Virus record (IMG/VR): IMGVR_UViG_3300025030_000064
Location: 1-64,000 of that record
From: a virus
Strand: one strand, 5' to 3'
DNA: 64,000 nt
A program made the position numbers and the translations under genes. Positions within the stretch are counted from its first letter, which is position 1; the number at the start of each line of letters is the position of its first letter. The notes under the pieces were generated by a model. It had not been told where the DNA came from. It saw only the letters and a list, made by a program, of their open reading frames with translations, and searched no databases. Below, in pieces: positions 24,307 through 33,216 of this stretch.

Positions 24307-25517
24307 TGCTTACTAAAGAAATATATGTAGTATCTGGAACTGATGGTGTCATTTACGCAACAGATATACAAGATACGTTTAGGGTATCAGGAACAGCAGT
24401 ATTAGGAGCAAATTGGGCTGTAGTATATACAGGTACTCCTGTACGTACAGAAATAAGAAAAATACGTTATGAAGCAAAAGGAATAACTCTTGGTGCTTTT
24501 GGAATTACATTTCTTGGACATAGTATGCCCGCTGAATATGTAGCAAAAGATTTAGATATAACAGCTCAATGGAATGGTACTTCATGGGAAGTTAATATGG
24601 TTCCTGATTTTGATGAAGATAGTATTATTAATGGTGGAACTAAGATAATAGCAGCTACTATCACAGGAGATAGATGTGTTAATAAGACTATAGATACTGG
24701 ACAGATAGCTGACGGTGCAATAGAAGCATTACAACTCAATACTAATGCAGTAACTACTATTAAGGTCTTAGATCAAAATATAACTCTACCTAAAATAGCA
24801 GCACAAGCGGACAATACTGTTTTAGTAAATGTATCTGGTGGAGTAGATTCACCTACAGCATTGGCCGCAGCAGTTTCAAGATTCTTAGGAAGATTAGCAG
24901 CTGGAGCATTAAAGTTCTGTACTGTAGCAGAGATGCAGACAGAATTAGCTATTAGAACTACAGCATTAGCAAGTGCAAATTTATGGGTCGGTAATGGAGG
25001 AGGAACAGCAGCAGCTGTAGCTCCAAGTGGTGATCTTACCATGGATAATACAGGATTATTTACTATTGCAAATAGTGTAATAGAACCAGATAACTTAGGA
25101 CAGAAAGTCGTTAGTTCAAGGACTACTGGTGTAGTAGCTGTAAAGATTATCGAAGGAGCAGTATTAAAAGCTTTATTAGATGCAACACTAAATGACCTAT
25201 GTGCATTCGCAACAGGAGATACCGTGCTAAGAGTATTATCAACAGTACAGACTCCTCATGGTGCTCCTATGACATTTGACATAGGTGTAGATGCTGTAAT
25301 AAGAACAGCAGGAGCAGATGCTAATGGATTAGTAGAAGTAGCTAATGGTGGAGCAGCAGGAAAATATGATTCTGATAATGCAACTTATTCAGGAGCCTTA
25401 TTAGATTTTGGTCAGTTTACTGCAGATGCAGCAGGTAATTTAACTATTACCTCAACGGTAGATGCAAGTGCAGGAGCATTTGTAGGATGTATTACTATAT
25501 ATTATTTACCAACTTAA
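24306..25517 (+). CDS. Fibre protein, unknown
   Basis: A 403-residue protein rich in Ala, Thr, Val and Gly with long beta-type repeats (e.g. IEALQLNTNAVTTIKVLDQNI), as in trimeric fibre shafts. The start is the TAATG overlap with the preceding fibre gene. The C-terminal 60 residues are a small beta domain. It probably belongs to the same adhesion apparatus as its neighbours; no catalytic motif was found. Confidence 0.65.
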   Translation: MLTKEIYVVSGTDGVIYATDIQDTFRVSGTAVLGANWAVVYTGTPVRTEIRKIRYEAKGITLGAFGITFLGHSMPAEYVAKDLDITAQWNGTSWEVNMVPDFDEDSIINGGTKIIAATITGDRCVNKTIDTGQIADGAIEALQLNTNAVTTIKVLDQNITLPKIAAQADNTVLVNVSGGVDSPTALAAAVSRFLGRLAAGALKFCTVAEMQTELAIRTTALASANLWVGNGGGTAAAVAPSGDLTMDNTGLFTIANSVIEPDNLGQKVVSSRTTGVVAVKIIEGAVLKALLDATLNDLCAFATGDTVLRVLSTVQTPHGAPMTFDIGVDAVIRTAGADANGLVEVANGGAAGKYDSDNATYSGALLDFGQFTADAAGNLTITSTVDASAGAFVGCITIYYLPT

Positions 25518-25520
25518 AAA

Positions 25521-26111
25521 ATGACACAGACAAGTTATAATAACTATATTTCTAACATGTTATTCCATTATCAATGGTATGCTTCACAAACTATTGGGAA
25601 AATAGTTGTAGGAAATTGCAATGCTGATAAAGCAATGTTAGATCTAGCTATTATATGGGAATATGTTGAAACATTATCAAACTTTGAATTAGCTTCATAT
25701 GATATAAATAAAGTGTTACATAATGATAATTGTCTTACTATAGAAGAAATGCAAAGTATAGTGCAATGGTTTAATAAAAAATTTAATGTTAATTATGTAT
25801 TAGATTTTATTAATTCTAATATTACTTACATACCTGCAGGAAGTTGTTCATGTGGAACCGGAACATATACTACTACTATAGATGAAACTAATGATGATAA
25901 GATATGGATTGGTGGAGATATAACTACAGAGATAGGTGCTAATAATATTACTCTTACATCATGTGACGGATTAACTACATACCTATCTGCAGCAACACCT
26001 GATTCGTTTGGAGTAGATATATATAGCAATACCTACATTAACCTAAACGTATTAAATGTACCTTTAGCCGGATGGGATAGGTCAGTAATTTATTGTTTAA
26101 CGATAGTTTAA
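25521..26111 (+). CDS. Unknown fibre-cluster protein
   Basis: A 196-residue protein: N-terminal ~95 residues helical (NADKAMLDLAIIWEYVETLSN), then a Cys-Gly hinge (CSCGTG, residue ~111) and a beta-type C-terminal domain. It resembles in plan the 23105 gene, which also pairs a helical and a beta domain with cysteines. Probably part of the fibre or receptor-binding set. No recognised family. Confidence 0.55.
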   Translation: MTQTSYNNYISNMLFHYQWYASQTIGKIVVGNCNADKAMLDLAIIWEYVETLSNFELASYDINKVLHNDNCLTIEEMQSIVQWFNKKFNVNYVLDFINSNITYIPAGSCSCGTGTYTTTIDETNDDKIWIGGDITTEIGANNITLTSCDGLTTYLSAATPDSFGVDIYSNTYINLNVLNVPLAGWDRSVIYCLTIV

Positions 26112-26123
26112 AAAAAATATAGT

Positions 26124-26438
26124 ATGCAAGAAGATTTAGATAAAATAACGACTCAGTTAAGATCGATAGCAAGACGTAATTCACATCTTAACGAACCACC
26201 AGACATCATAGAAGAAACAGATGACGGTGCAGGAACAGTAACTACTTATATAGGATATTCTGGTGTAGGAACATTAACAACAGCTAGTGCTTCATGGCTT
26301 ATAATAAAAATAGTAGAGACAACAGTAGGTTTAGTAGTTACAACTACCAAACAATATGCTGATTCTTGTCTTGCAAAGAATAAGGCATGGACAGGAAGAG
26401 CAGGATTTACTTATGGTTATTTACAGAAAGGATCATAA
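26124..26438 (+). CDS. Small fibre-cluster protein
   Basis: A 104-residue protein with a helical N-terminus (EDLDKITTQLRSIARRN), a short acidic linker and a beta-type remainder rich in Thr and Gly. Head-domain size and position suit a short tail or baseplate-attachment module of a fibre complex. Ends 2 nt before the next ATG. Confidence 0.55.
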   Translation: MQEDLDKITTQLRSIARRNSHLNEPPDIIEETDDGAGTVTTYIGYSGVGTLTTASASWLIIKIVETTVGLVVTTTKQYADSCLAKNKAWTGRAGFTYGYLQKGS

Positions 26439-26440
26439 TC

Positions 26441-27133
26441 ATGGGAGGATATAGATATAGAATGAATATGACAACAGGTAAACTAGATTTAGTTCGTGGG
26501 TTGTCTGGTGCGAGTACTTCTCCTGTAAGTGCTATAGATATATTTAAGCCAATAGCAATAGGAGATAATACCATTACTCATTCTGCTAATGCAAGAATGA
26601 GAACAATAGAAGTATATTCTCTTAATATGACAAATCTATTTACTTTAGCAAATGAATTAAAAACAGATTATAATTTACATATAGCAGATGCAGCACAACA
26701 TACATCTGGTGTCGATGGAGTAAATGTAGTTACTGCGGCAGATGCTATAGATTGGGATACATTATATACTTTAACAAATGATTTATTAACTCAATATACA
26801 GTACATAATGCAGATGCTGAATTAGGAATAGGATGGGTTTATCATGCAGGTACTAATACGGCTGATTATAGTTGTACTACTTCTCCTGTAGCAAATACTA
26901 ATACAGCAGTAGTAGCAGCGTTAAATGATTTAAAAAATGTATATAACCTTCATGATAATGATGGAACAAGTCATGGCATAACAGGAAGTCATCAAATAGT
27001 AGCAAGTGATGGCGAATCTGTATGGGAAATGAATACTATGTATGCACCAAAAGAAGATGCTACAGATCTATTAAATAATGTCATAATACCTGCTTTGGCT
27101 ATAGACTTTGTAAAAGTAACAGTGTATTTTTAA
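26441..27133 (+). CDS. Unknown structural protein, start chosen at 26441
   Basis: A 230-residue protein if translation begins at ATG 26441, two nt after the previous stop (an in-frame ATG at 26387 would overlap that gene by 52 bp and is not needed). The first residues are MGGYRYRMNMTTGKLDLV. The rest consists of repeated helices with DYNLHIADAAQHT / QYTVHNADAEL / VYNLHDNDGTSH, three related copies of a His-containing ~35-residue unit (around 65, 108 and 168). Function unknown, probably fibre shaft or linker. Confidence 0.6.
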   Translation: MGGYRYRMNMTTGKLDLVRGLSGASTSPVSAIDIFKPIAIGDNTITHSANARMRTIEVYSLNMTNLFTLANELKTDYNLHIADAAQHTSGVDGVNVVTAADAIDWDTLYTLTNDLLTQYTVHNADAELGIGWVYHAGTNTADYSCTTSPVANTNTAVVAALNDLKNVYNLHDNDGTSHGITGSHQIVASDGESVWEMNTMYAPKEDATDLLNNVIIPALAIDFVKVTVYF

Positions 27134-27143
27134 AAAAGAAACA

Positions 27144-28679
27144 ATGAAAAAAATATTATTAATAATAACAGTTTGTTTAATAGGATTAAGTTCTTATGGA
27201 CAATCATGGGTAAAAATAAGTTATACTCCTAAGTTCATGGGACAGACATGGACATTAGGTAATGCTCTTTTTTCCGACTTTGTAAGAAACTCAGATACAA
27301 CAGGAATAAGTGTAGCTACAGACAGTGCCAATATTTTCGTAAGAGGCAACTCTTTCGTAATGGAGAAAAATAGTATTTCAAATGCTTCAGGATCTAAAAT
27401 TTCTTTGTCGGAATCAGGTGTTTTTGGTTCTACACAAATAGGAACAAAATCTAATTATATTCTTATCGAGGAAGGTGCTGTAAATCCTATTCAGTTCACA
27501 GGGAATGCATTGTTTAATGACCCGGTTACAATGTCAGGGGGCTTTATTATGGGTAATGATACGGTAACTAACATTATCCCATTAGATTCTGCTACTGGCA
27601 ATATTGCTAATGGTACAACTTTTTTAGATTCTATTTTTTCAAGTAGATTTATCGGTAAAAGAATTGGATTAAATTCTTTAACAACGAATAGTAAATTGGA
27701 TGTGTTTGGCTCTTATTCTTTAGGAAAAGACATGTTTGTATTTTGTGATAAAAGTTCTAATTTAAACACAACTACTTTTGCAGAATCTATTGACAGTTCT
27801 GCCTTTAGCTTGACTTTTTCGCCATTAGGAAAGCCAGATTTATTATTAAAAGGAAAATCACCAACAGCAGCAAGCCAGACTAATAACATATTTCACATAG
27901 ATACTCTTGGGAATTTCGTATTTAGCATACAAAGTTCTAATATCGGAAATAAATACGTGTTTAATAATTTAAGTGCTGGGTATTTTTATAACTATTCTGC
28001 TAGTACTGGGTATATATTCTCGAATAATTATATTGCAGGAGTGGGAGGTAGAATAATTTTAGCGCAAAATACAGGTCTTGCGATGGCAGACAATAGAAGA
28101 TTAGGAAGTGTTGAGGGTGGAGGAAGTTATACAACTGGAAATGATAAAGGAACGCCGTCTGCATATATATGCTTTACAACAGAGGGTACTTGGTCTTCAA
28201 CAACCGACAGAGGAAGCAGATTTGAAACATGGACTTGCCCCGATGGACATGGAACCGTAACGCAAAGGGTAAATATTGCAGGAGGGAAAAAACTTTCCGA
28301 CAATACACCTACAAGTTTATTTACTTTTGCTCCAGTAGGGGCTACTGTTAATAGTTCTAAAGTAGACACAACAATAAGCATGAAGATTGATTTTTCTTAT
28401 ATCACTTCTGACGGCACAGATTCGCAGGTAGAGAATGGAATAATCTTTATTCAGGGCTATGTGAAGGACGGTGCTGGAACAACGAATATAACAGTAAGCC
28501 CTACGGCTCAAAGCGTATCAACTGGAACATTAGCCATAATAACACCGACAAGCGCATGGAATAATAGTTCTAAAGTATTCACTATTGCAATAGGATGGGA
28601 TAGTTCTTTAAATCAAACCGGAATGGCAAATTACGAGATTCATAATTACGGCTACGGAACAATAACACACGTACCATAA
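27144..28679 (+). CDS. Signal-peptide-bearing fibre-like protein
   Basis: A 511-residue protein with a typical Bacteroidota signal peptide (MKKILLIITVCLIGLSSYGQ, cleavage probably after SYG or YGQ), then beta repeats such as GNALFNDPVTMSGG and SKLDVFGSYSLG. The mature part looks like fibre or cell-surface repeats of hosts. A signal peptide on a fibre is unusual: virion proteins are normally assembled in the cytoplasm. Codon use shows more C/G-ending and TTG codons than the fibre genes upstream. Likely recently taken from a Bacteroidota genome; a cargo role is possible. It overlaps the next gene. Confidence 0.65.
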   Translation: MKKILLIITVCLIGLSSYGQSWVKISYTPKFMGQTWTLGNALFSDFVRNSDTTGISVATDSANIFVRGNSFVMEKNSISNASGSKISLSESGVFGSTQIGTKSNYILIEEGAVNPIQFTGNALFNDPVTMSGGFIMGNDTVTNIIPLDSATGNIANGTTFLDSIFSSRFIGKRIGLNSLTTNSKLDVFGSYSLGKDMFVFCDKSSNLNTTTFAESIDSSAFSLTFSPLGKPDLLLKGKSPTAASQTNNIFHIDTLGNFVFSIQSSNIGNKYVFNNLSAGYFYNYSASTGYIFSNNYIAGVGGRIILAQNTGLAMADNRRLGSVEGGGSYTTGNDKGTPSAYICFTTEGTWSSTTDRGSRFETWTCPDGHGTVTQRVNIAGGKKLSDNTPTSLFTFAPVGATVNSSKVDTTISMKIDFSYITSDGTDSQVENGIIFIQGYVKDGAGTTNITVSPTAQSVSTGTLAIITPTSAWNNSSKVFTIAIGWDSSLNQTGMANYEIHNYGYGTITHVP

Positions 28680-29575
28680 TGAAGTATTTATTAATAATAT
28701 TATTTTCATTTAGTATTTGTTACGGACAATCTATTAGTCATTCAAATATTCCATTAGCATCTAATATTGTTCTGGTAATTATTGTTGACGGTCAAAGTAA
28801 TGCAGAAGGCATATTCGCACCCAAGGGACAGGGGTTATATTATACGTCTACGTATATGAAATATACCTGCGACTCTATACTTGTTAATTGGGAAGGTGAT
28901 TATTTAACATCTGACACGAATACTATTGATTTTATTCCAATGGTTGTTAATACCAATACAACATGTGTTCTTTATTCTGATCCTGCAAACGATAATTATA
29001 ATGCCGGCAATTGGGGGGTAGAGCAAACAGCTTCAAGAAATTTGCAACAATTTTTAGGCAGAAAAGTTTATGTCATAAGAAATGGAATAGGTTCATTAGA
29101 TATTGTTAGATGGAATAGCCCTAATGGCACTCAATGGATAGCTTTAAAACGAAAGATAAACCATGCGATTTCAGATATTGAAGGACAAGGAAAGGTTCCT
29201 ATGTTTGTTAGCATGGCTTGGTTGCAGGGAGAATCTGACATAGTTTTGCATTATGCTTATTTATATGAGAATAAATTAAGAACATTAATTTCTAATATTA
29301 GGGCAATAAGTCCATATACTTCCAGTATGCAATTTTGCATGTTTAAATTATCTGCACCATACAATTCTCCCCCTGATTCAATGGCAGTAATTAACAATGC
29401 ATTCACTACATTAGCCGCAGAGAATCCGACATTAAACAAAGTAATTGAAACATCGGATGAGGTTATTTATGCAGGAGCGCACTATTCAATGTACGCACAA
29501 TTACACATGGGACAGAAGTGGTTTAATGAATTTATAGGAATTGTAAATAGGAAAAAATACGAATTTATTAAATGA
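28679..29575 (+). CDS. Secreted SGNH/GDSL hydrolase, sialate O-acetylesterase type
   Basis: A 298-residue protein with a signal peptide (MKYLLIILFSFSICYG). The catalytic blocks of the acetylesterase-type SGNH family are present: IIVDGQSNAEG with nucleophile S40, a MAWLQGESD block near residue 180, and an AGAHYS block near the C-terminus with the His. Enzymes of this family remove O-acetyl groups from sugars. A phage could use it to strip capsule or surface polysaccharide before or after lysis. It overlaps the preceding gene by 1 nt (TAATG) and both share the host-like style. Confidence 0.75.
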   Translation: MKYLLIILFSFSICYGQSISHSNIPLASNIVLVIIVDGQSNAEGIFAPKGQGLYYTSTYMKYTCDSILVNWEGDYLTSDTNTIDFIPMVVNTNTTCVLYSDPANDNYNAGNWGVEQTASRNLQQFLGRKVYVIRNGIGSLDIVRWNSPNGTQWIALKRKINHAISDIEGQGKVPMFVSMAWLQGESDIVLHYAYLYENKLRTLISNIRAISPYTSSMQFCMFKLSAPYNSPPDSMAVINNAFTTLAAENPTLNKVIETSDEVIYAGAHYSMYAQLHMGQKWFNEFIGIVNRKKYEFIK

Positions 29576-29613
29576 CCTTTACTCAAATACAAAACATAAA
29601 ATAGAATGATGAA

Positions 29614-30174
29614 ATGGCAAAAACAGACACTATAAATAGTAAAAGAAATTTACTGGATCTTTTAAAAAATAAAAAGACCTGGAAAACAATATTTATAAGT
29701 TTAACAAGTGCTTTACTCGTTGCTTTTTTTATATATATTGCACCTTCTTCGTTAACGTTCGTTAAAAATATTTTTACTATAAATAACTTGGTTAATGAAG
29801 TTGATTCATTAAAAACAAAAATAAGTGGTAAAGCGACATTAGATTTTGTGAAAACACAAGTTGATTTTACTTTAAAACATCAAGAAGATATTAATCAGAC
29901 CATGTGGAAAGTAAGAGATGAAGATAGACAAGCAGATAAACTAGAACGAGAAATGAATAAAAAAGAACACTTGTTAATTCTTTCAGCGTTAAGTAAGGTA
30001 TTAAAGGCAACCGATAAAGATAGATTATTTGAAGAATGGCTTAAACGTCAAGGTTCTGAAAAAATGTCTAAACCTTTTATAATAGAAGATAATTTACTGC
30101 AATGTGATACCTTAGTAAAAGTAGATTCAAATGTAGTTTTATTAAATAGTAATTTAATCTTAAATAATAATTAA
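29614..30174 (+). CDS. Membrane-anchored coiled-coil protein, lysis region
   Basis: A 186-residue protein with a basic N-terminus, one strong membrane helix (about residues 24-52, TIFISLTSALLVAFFIYIAP), then a coiled coil and a polar C-terminal domain. No lipobox. It could be an antiholin, an inner-membrane spanin-like partner or a lysis regulator. Placement directly before the holin candidate (2 nt) supports a lysis role; no family is recognised. Confidence 0.55.
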   Translation: MAKTDTINSKRNLLDLLKNKKTWKTIFISLTSALLVAFFIYIAPSSLTFVKNIFTINNLVNEVDSLKTKISGKATLDFVKTQVDFTLKHQEDINQTMWKVRDEDRQADKLEREMNKKEHLLILSALSKVLKATDKDRLFEEWLKRQGSEKMSKPFIIEDNLLQCDTLVKVDSNVVLLNSNLILNNN

Positions 30175-30175
30175 T

Positions 30176-30475
30176 ATGATACCAATTATTAACCTAGTAA
30201 GAGAACTCTTAATTAGAATTAAACTTAAAAGTCCTAAATTATTTATTCAGATCCAATGGTGGTCCGGTGCTATAGGTACTATTATCACAGCAACCTTATT
30301 ACTTAACTCAACATTTGATTGGGAATTTGAATTGATAGGCATTTTAAACATACCTTTTACAACTATTCTTTCAGGCATAGTAACATTCTTAGGTGGGTTA
30401 TTTGTAACGGCTAATCTAACCGTACAGGATACTAAAAGACTTGAAACTAAGTTAGACGAGAAGAGAAATGTTTAA
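30176..30475 (+). CDS. Holin candidate
   Basis: A 99-residue protein with two predicted membrane helices (about 25-45, WSGAIGTIITATLLL; about 55-80, IPFTTILSGIVTFLGGLFV) and a short charged tail (LETKLDEKRN). This is a class II holin layout with small size, and it overlaps the lysin gene by 8 nt. Function as membrane-hole former is inferred from topology and context. Confidence 0.65.
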   Translation: MIPIINLVRELLIRIKLKSPKLFIQIQWWSGAIGTIITATLLLNSTFDWEFELIGILNIPFTTILSGIVTFLGGLFVTANLTVQDTKRLETKLDEKRNV

Positions 30476-31049
30476 CTATTCACAGATAGAATCAGTCTTA
30501 AAAGAAAAGGAATACTCACTTGATAAACGAGTGGGTTATCCTAATTTTATAGGAGTACGTTTCTTTTCTAAGATGAATGCTTTCGATGATGAGTTGTATA
30601 TCATTACCTATGGTACTAAGACAAATGATTCAGAAAACAATATAACCATGTCTATTTATCCTTTCTCTACTGATCCGGGACTATATGCATTACATCATCC
30701 TATCAATGCTAAGGGAACATTTATAATGGCACCAGGTTATTATAAAGACCTTTGGACATTTGGACTACATAAAGGAAAGTATAAAGCATTTGTTCAGCTT
30801 AATCCATGTACAGGATATAGGGATAATAATAAAGATGACAAGTATGACTTGTTACCTAAGACATTAACTACAGGTATTAATGGTATCAATATGCATAAAT
30901 CAGGTATTGATTCAGTGACAGTCGACAACTACAGTTACGGCTGCCAAATTTTCAAGAAGAGTCCAGATTTTGCTAAAGTATTAAAGCAAGCAGAACAGTC
31001 AGGTTATACTAAATTCAATTACATCTTAATAAATTCTTATGAAATATAG
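30468..31049 (+). CDS. YkuD-like peptidoglycan enzyme, endolysin candidate
   Basis: A 193-residue protein with the L,D-transpeptidase signature in modified form: H143, 12 residues, then SYGC (S156-C159) in place of SHGC. The pattern MHKSG...VDNYSYGCQ is one I link to phage lysis-region proteins of Bacteroidota phages. YkuD enzymes act on peptidoglycan stem peptides with catalytic Cys; a hydrolytic or amidase-like role in lysis is inference. It lies between holin candidate and spanin; no signal peptide, so holin-dependent release fits. Confidence 0.7.
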   Translation: MFNYSQIESVLKEKEYSLDKRVGYPNFIGVRFFSKMNAFDDELYIITYGTKTNDSENNITMSIYPFSTDPGLYALHHPINAKGTFIMAPGYYKDLWTFGLHKGKYKAFVQLNPCTGYRDNNKDDKYDLLPKTLTTGINGINMHKSGIDSVTVDNYSYGCQIFKKSPDFAKVLKQAEQSGYTKFNYILINSYEI

Positions 31050-31560
31050 CATCATTATATTACTCGTAATACTTCTATCAGGTTGTGATATCCTTAAGAG
31101 TCATAGTAAGTATATACTTGAACATGCTGATGAGATACGATTGACCTTGTGCGATAAAGCTATTGATACTACTTCTCATGTTTCTATTATTGATACAGTT
31201 TATGAAATAGTTCAATCTGAAATGCAAGAAGTAGATAGTATGACTTTAATGTTATTTCTTTATTGTGATAGTAATAATCAAGTAATGATTAAAAATAGTG
31301 AATTGCTTCAATCTAAAAATGGAAAATTACTTTACGAACTGAATAAAAACAAGTTGTTGATAAGGTCATTACACGATAGTATAGAAGTTAAAGATAAGAT
31401 AATTTACAATACAAAAACCAAAACAATAACTAATACTATTGCGGTTCCTATTTGGACTAAAGGAGATACTGAGTATAAAATATGGTGGTGGGAATATATA
31501 GTATGGACATTGTCTGGAATAATTATTATATATTTATTCATTAAAAAAAGGTTTATATAA
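31039..31560 (+). CDS. Unimolecular spanin candidate (lipoprotein with C-terminal membrane helix)
   Basis: A 173-residue protein with a lipoprotein signal (IIILLVILLSGC, lipid-modified C16) and a C-terminal membrane helix (WWWEYIVWTLSGIIIIYLFI) followed by a short basic tail. The segment between is long and polar with helical content. This is the layout of a u-spanin, which links outer and inner membranes and fuses them in the final step of lysis. It overlaps the lysin gene by 11 nt. Family sequence similarity is not evident; the topology is the evidence. Confidence 0.75.
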   Translation: MKYSIIILLVILLSGCDILKSHSKYILEHADEIRLTLCDKAIDTTSHVSIIDTVYEIVQSEMQEVDSMTLMLFLYCDSNNQVMIKNSELLQSKNGKLLYELNKNKLLIRSLHDSIEVKDKIIYNTKTKTITNTIAVPIWTKGDTEYKIWWWEYIVWTLSGIIIIYLFIKKRFI

Positions 31561-32259
31561 ATGGCTACTTACGATAAGATAGTTTTTGATCTCATGAACA
31601 TTAAAAGAGGGCAACTTTCTGATGATGATATAGGAGATGAAAGACAATATGAATTTTGGTTAAATAATACCAGAGCATTACTTATCAGACAAGATAATAA
31701 TAAAGGACGTTCTCTTACAGAAAATATTATTCAGGATTTAGGATGTGTAGAAATAGAAACTGCAGACGTGGCAGAATGTTGTGATATGGAATATGGTTGT
31801 ATGATAAAAAGGACTAAGTTACAATTACCAAGACCAATCGAATTATCACAACAAGATGCTATACTAAGAGTAGGAACAATTGATAAGACTTCAAAAGCAT
31901 TTACATTTGTTCCATACGAACAATTTATTTTTTCTGGGAATGGAAGATTTAATAAGTATATTATATTTGTTACATATAGAAATGGAAGATTATATTTATC
32001 ATCGTCAAATAACCTTACTTTAAAAGGAATGAAATGGATTAACGTAAGAGGTATATTTGAAGATCCAAGATCAGTAAAAGATTTTACAAGATGTGATGGC
32101 ACTCCATGTTATACCGGAGATAGCGAATATCCTATGTCTAATTGGATGATAGAAGTAGTAAAAAAAATGATTCTTGATACAAATATTAAAACTATGTTAA
32201 CAATACCTGCAGATACAACTAATGATGCTTCTGGAGATCCACAAACACAAGTAAAATAA
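31561..32259 (+). CDS. Tail ring or connector protein candidate
   Basis: A 232-residue protein directly after the spanin. The text DIGDERQYEFWLNNTRALLIRQD and a later NVRGIFEDPRSV fit a conserved family I associate with the tail ring or adaptor set of crAss-like podoviruses. It has cysteines in the middle (CCDMEYGC) that could be structural. No enzyme motif. Assignment is by resemblance and by gene order next to the muzzle-type protein. Confidence 0.6.
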   Translation: MATYDKIVFDLMNIKRGQLSDDDIGDERQYEFWLNNTRALLIRQDNNKGRSLTENIIQDLGCVEIETADVAECCDMEYGCMIKRTKLQLPRPIELSQQDAILRVGTIDKTSKAFTFVPYEQFIFSGNGRFNKYIIFVTYRNGRLYLSSSNNLTLKGMKWINVRGIFEDPRSVKDFTRCDGTPCYTGDSEYPMSNWMIEVVKKMILDTNIKTMLTIPADTTNDASGDPQTQVK

Positions 32260-32260
32260 T

Positions 32261-32917
32261 ATGAGAGTAGCACACATAATACATGCTGGCATAAATGCTC
32301 AATATAATTATTATATACGTTCATTAACAGATAAGCAGAAAGAGTTATTGTGTAAAAAGGATGAGAATGGAGATAGTCAATTATTCTATTATCTATTTTC
32401 AAGAAAAGAATATTCTGATATTGTAAAAGTATTAAATGAGAATATAGGAGAAAAGATTACACAGGGAAACAAAATGAATCTTGGCAGATGTGGAGATATA
32501 TATATTGCAGGAGCAAGAAGAAATGTAGAGGTTAATAAAGATGGTAAATTCATTAAGAAATGTATGGGGGTTAACTGGAAGGAAAGTATAGAATTATGGA
32601 AAGAGTTATATCCAGATGTAGAACAGAAGATGAAGAAAGGTGCAAATATATCATATAAACATATAAAAGCAAAGCCTAAAGTATATTATGATAATAAGTA
32701 CCAGTATAAACTTATTTGGAACAAAGGAAGATCAAAGTTAAAACCTACAGGCCAACCATATTTCAATATGTTTACTAATGATAACTTTAAGAAAAGAATA
32801 ACTAAAGCTATAGGAGACACTGAAGGAACTCAGGTAGCTGCTGTAATTTATGATATTAAAGATTATCGTAATAAAAGGTTAAATGATATAGTAAAGCACA
32901 TGTATAAAATCGATTAA
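32261..32917 (+). CDS. Unknown virion-region protein
   Basis: A 218-residue basic protein starting MRVAHIIHAGINAQY. Its middle has NMNLGRCGDIYIAGARRNV and KLIWNKGRSKLKP, found by eye in similar positions of Bacteroidota phages, without known function. No signal peptide or membrane segment. It lies 1 nt after the previous gene and 1 nt before the next, so the group is tightly co-translated. It might be a tail accessory or assembly factor. Confidence 0.6.
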   Translation: MRVAHIIHAGINAQYNYYIRSLTDKQKELLCKKDENGDSQLFYYLFSRKEYSDIVKVLNENIGEKITQGNKMNLGRCGDIYIAGARRNVEVNKDGKFIKKCMGVNWKESIELWKELYPDVEQKMKKGANISYKHIKAKPKVYYDNKYQYKLIWNKGRSKLKPTGQPYFNMFTNDNFKKRITKAIGDTEGTQVAAVIYDIKDYRNKRLNDIVKHMYKID

Positions 32918-32918
32918 T

Positions 32919-33215
32919 ATGTATATAGAAAGTTCGATATTCTCAGCAACAGAATCTTCTACTGAAAATGGAGTTAAGACAACCATAGAAGTAGTAAAGA
33001 TTGAAAATGGTTATATCAATAAGGTAGAGAAAAGAAATGTATCTACAACAGGAGAATACCTTTCTTCTGAAAAAGAAGAACGCTCAGAGAAGATATATTA
33101 TTCTAAAGAGAATATATTAACTAAAGATAAGGAAGATGATCTTGATGAAACAAACGAAGAACCTAAGAAAGAAAGCATGAGTTTAGCTATAACTAAACTA
33201 TTAAATAGAGAATAA
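32919..33215 (+). CDS. Small acidic protein
   Basis: A 98-residue protein, highly charged with Glu, Lys and Ser (SSEKEERSEKIYYSKENI, then an acidic DKEDDLDETNEEPKKE run), probably mostly disordered. It lies 1 nt before the next ORF. It may be a small assembly chaperone for a tail protein; not recognised. Confidence 0.55.
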   Translation: MYIESSIFSATESSTENGVKTTIEVVKIENGYINKVEKRNVSTTGEYLSSEKEERSEKIYYSKENILTKDKEDDLDETNEEPKKESMSLAITKLLNRE

Positions 33216-33216
33216 G

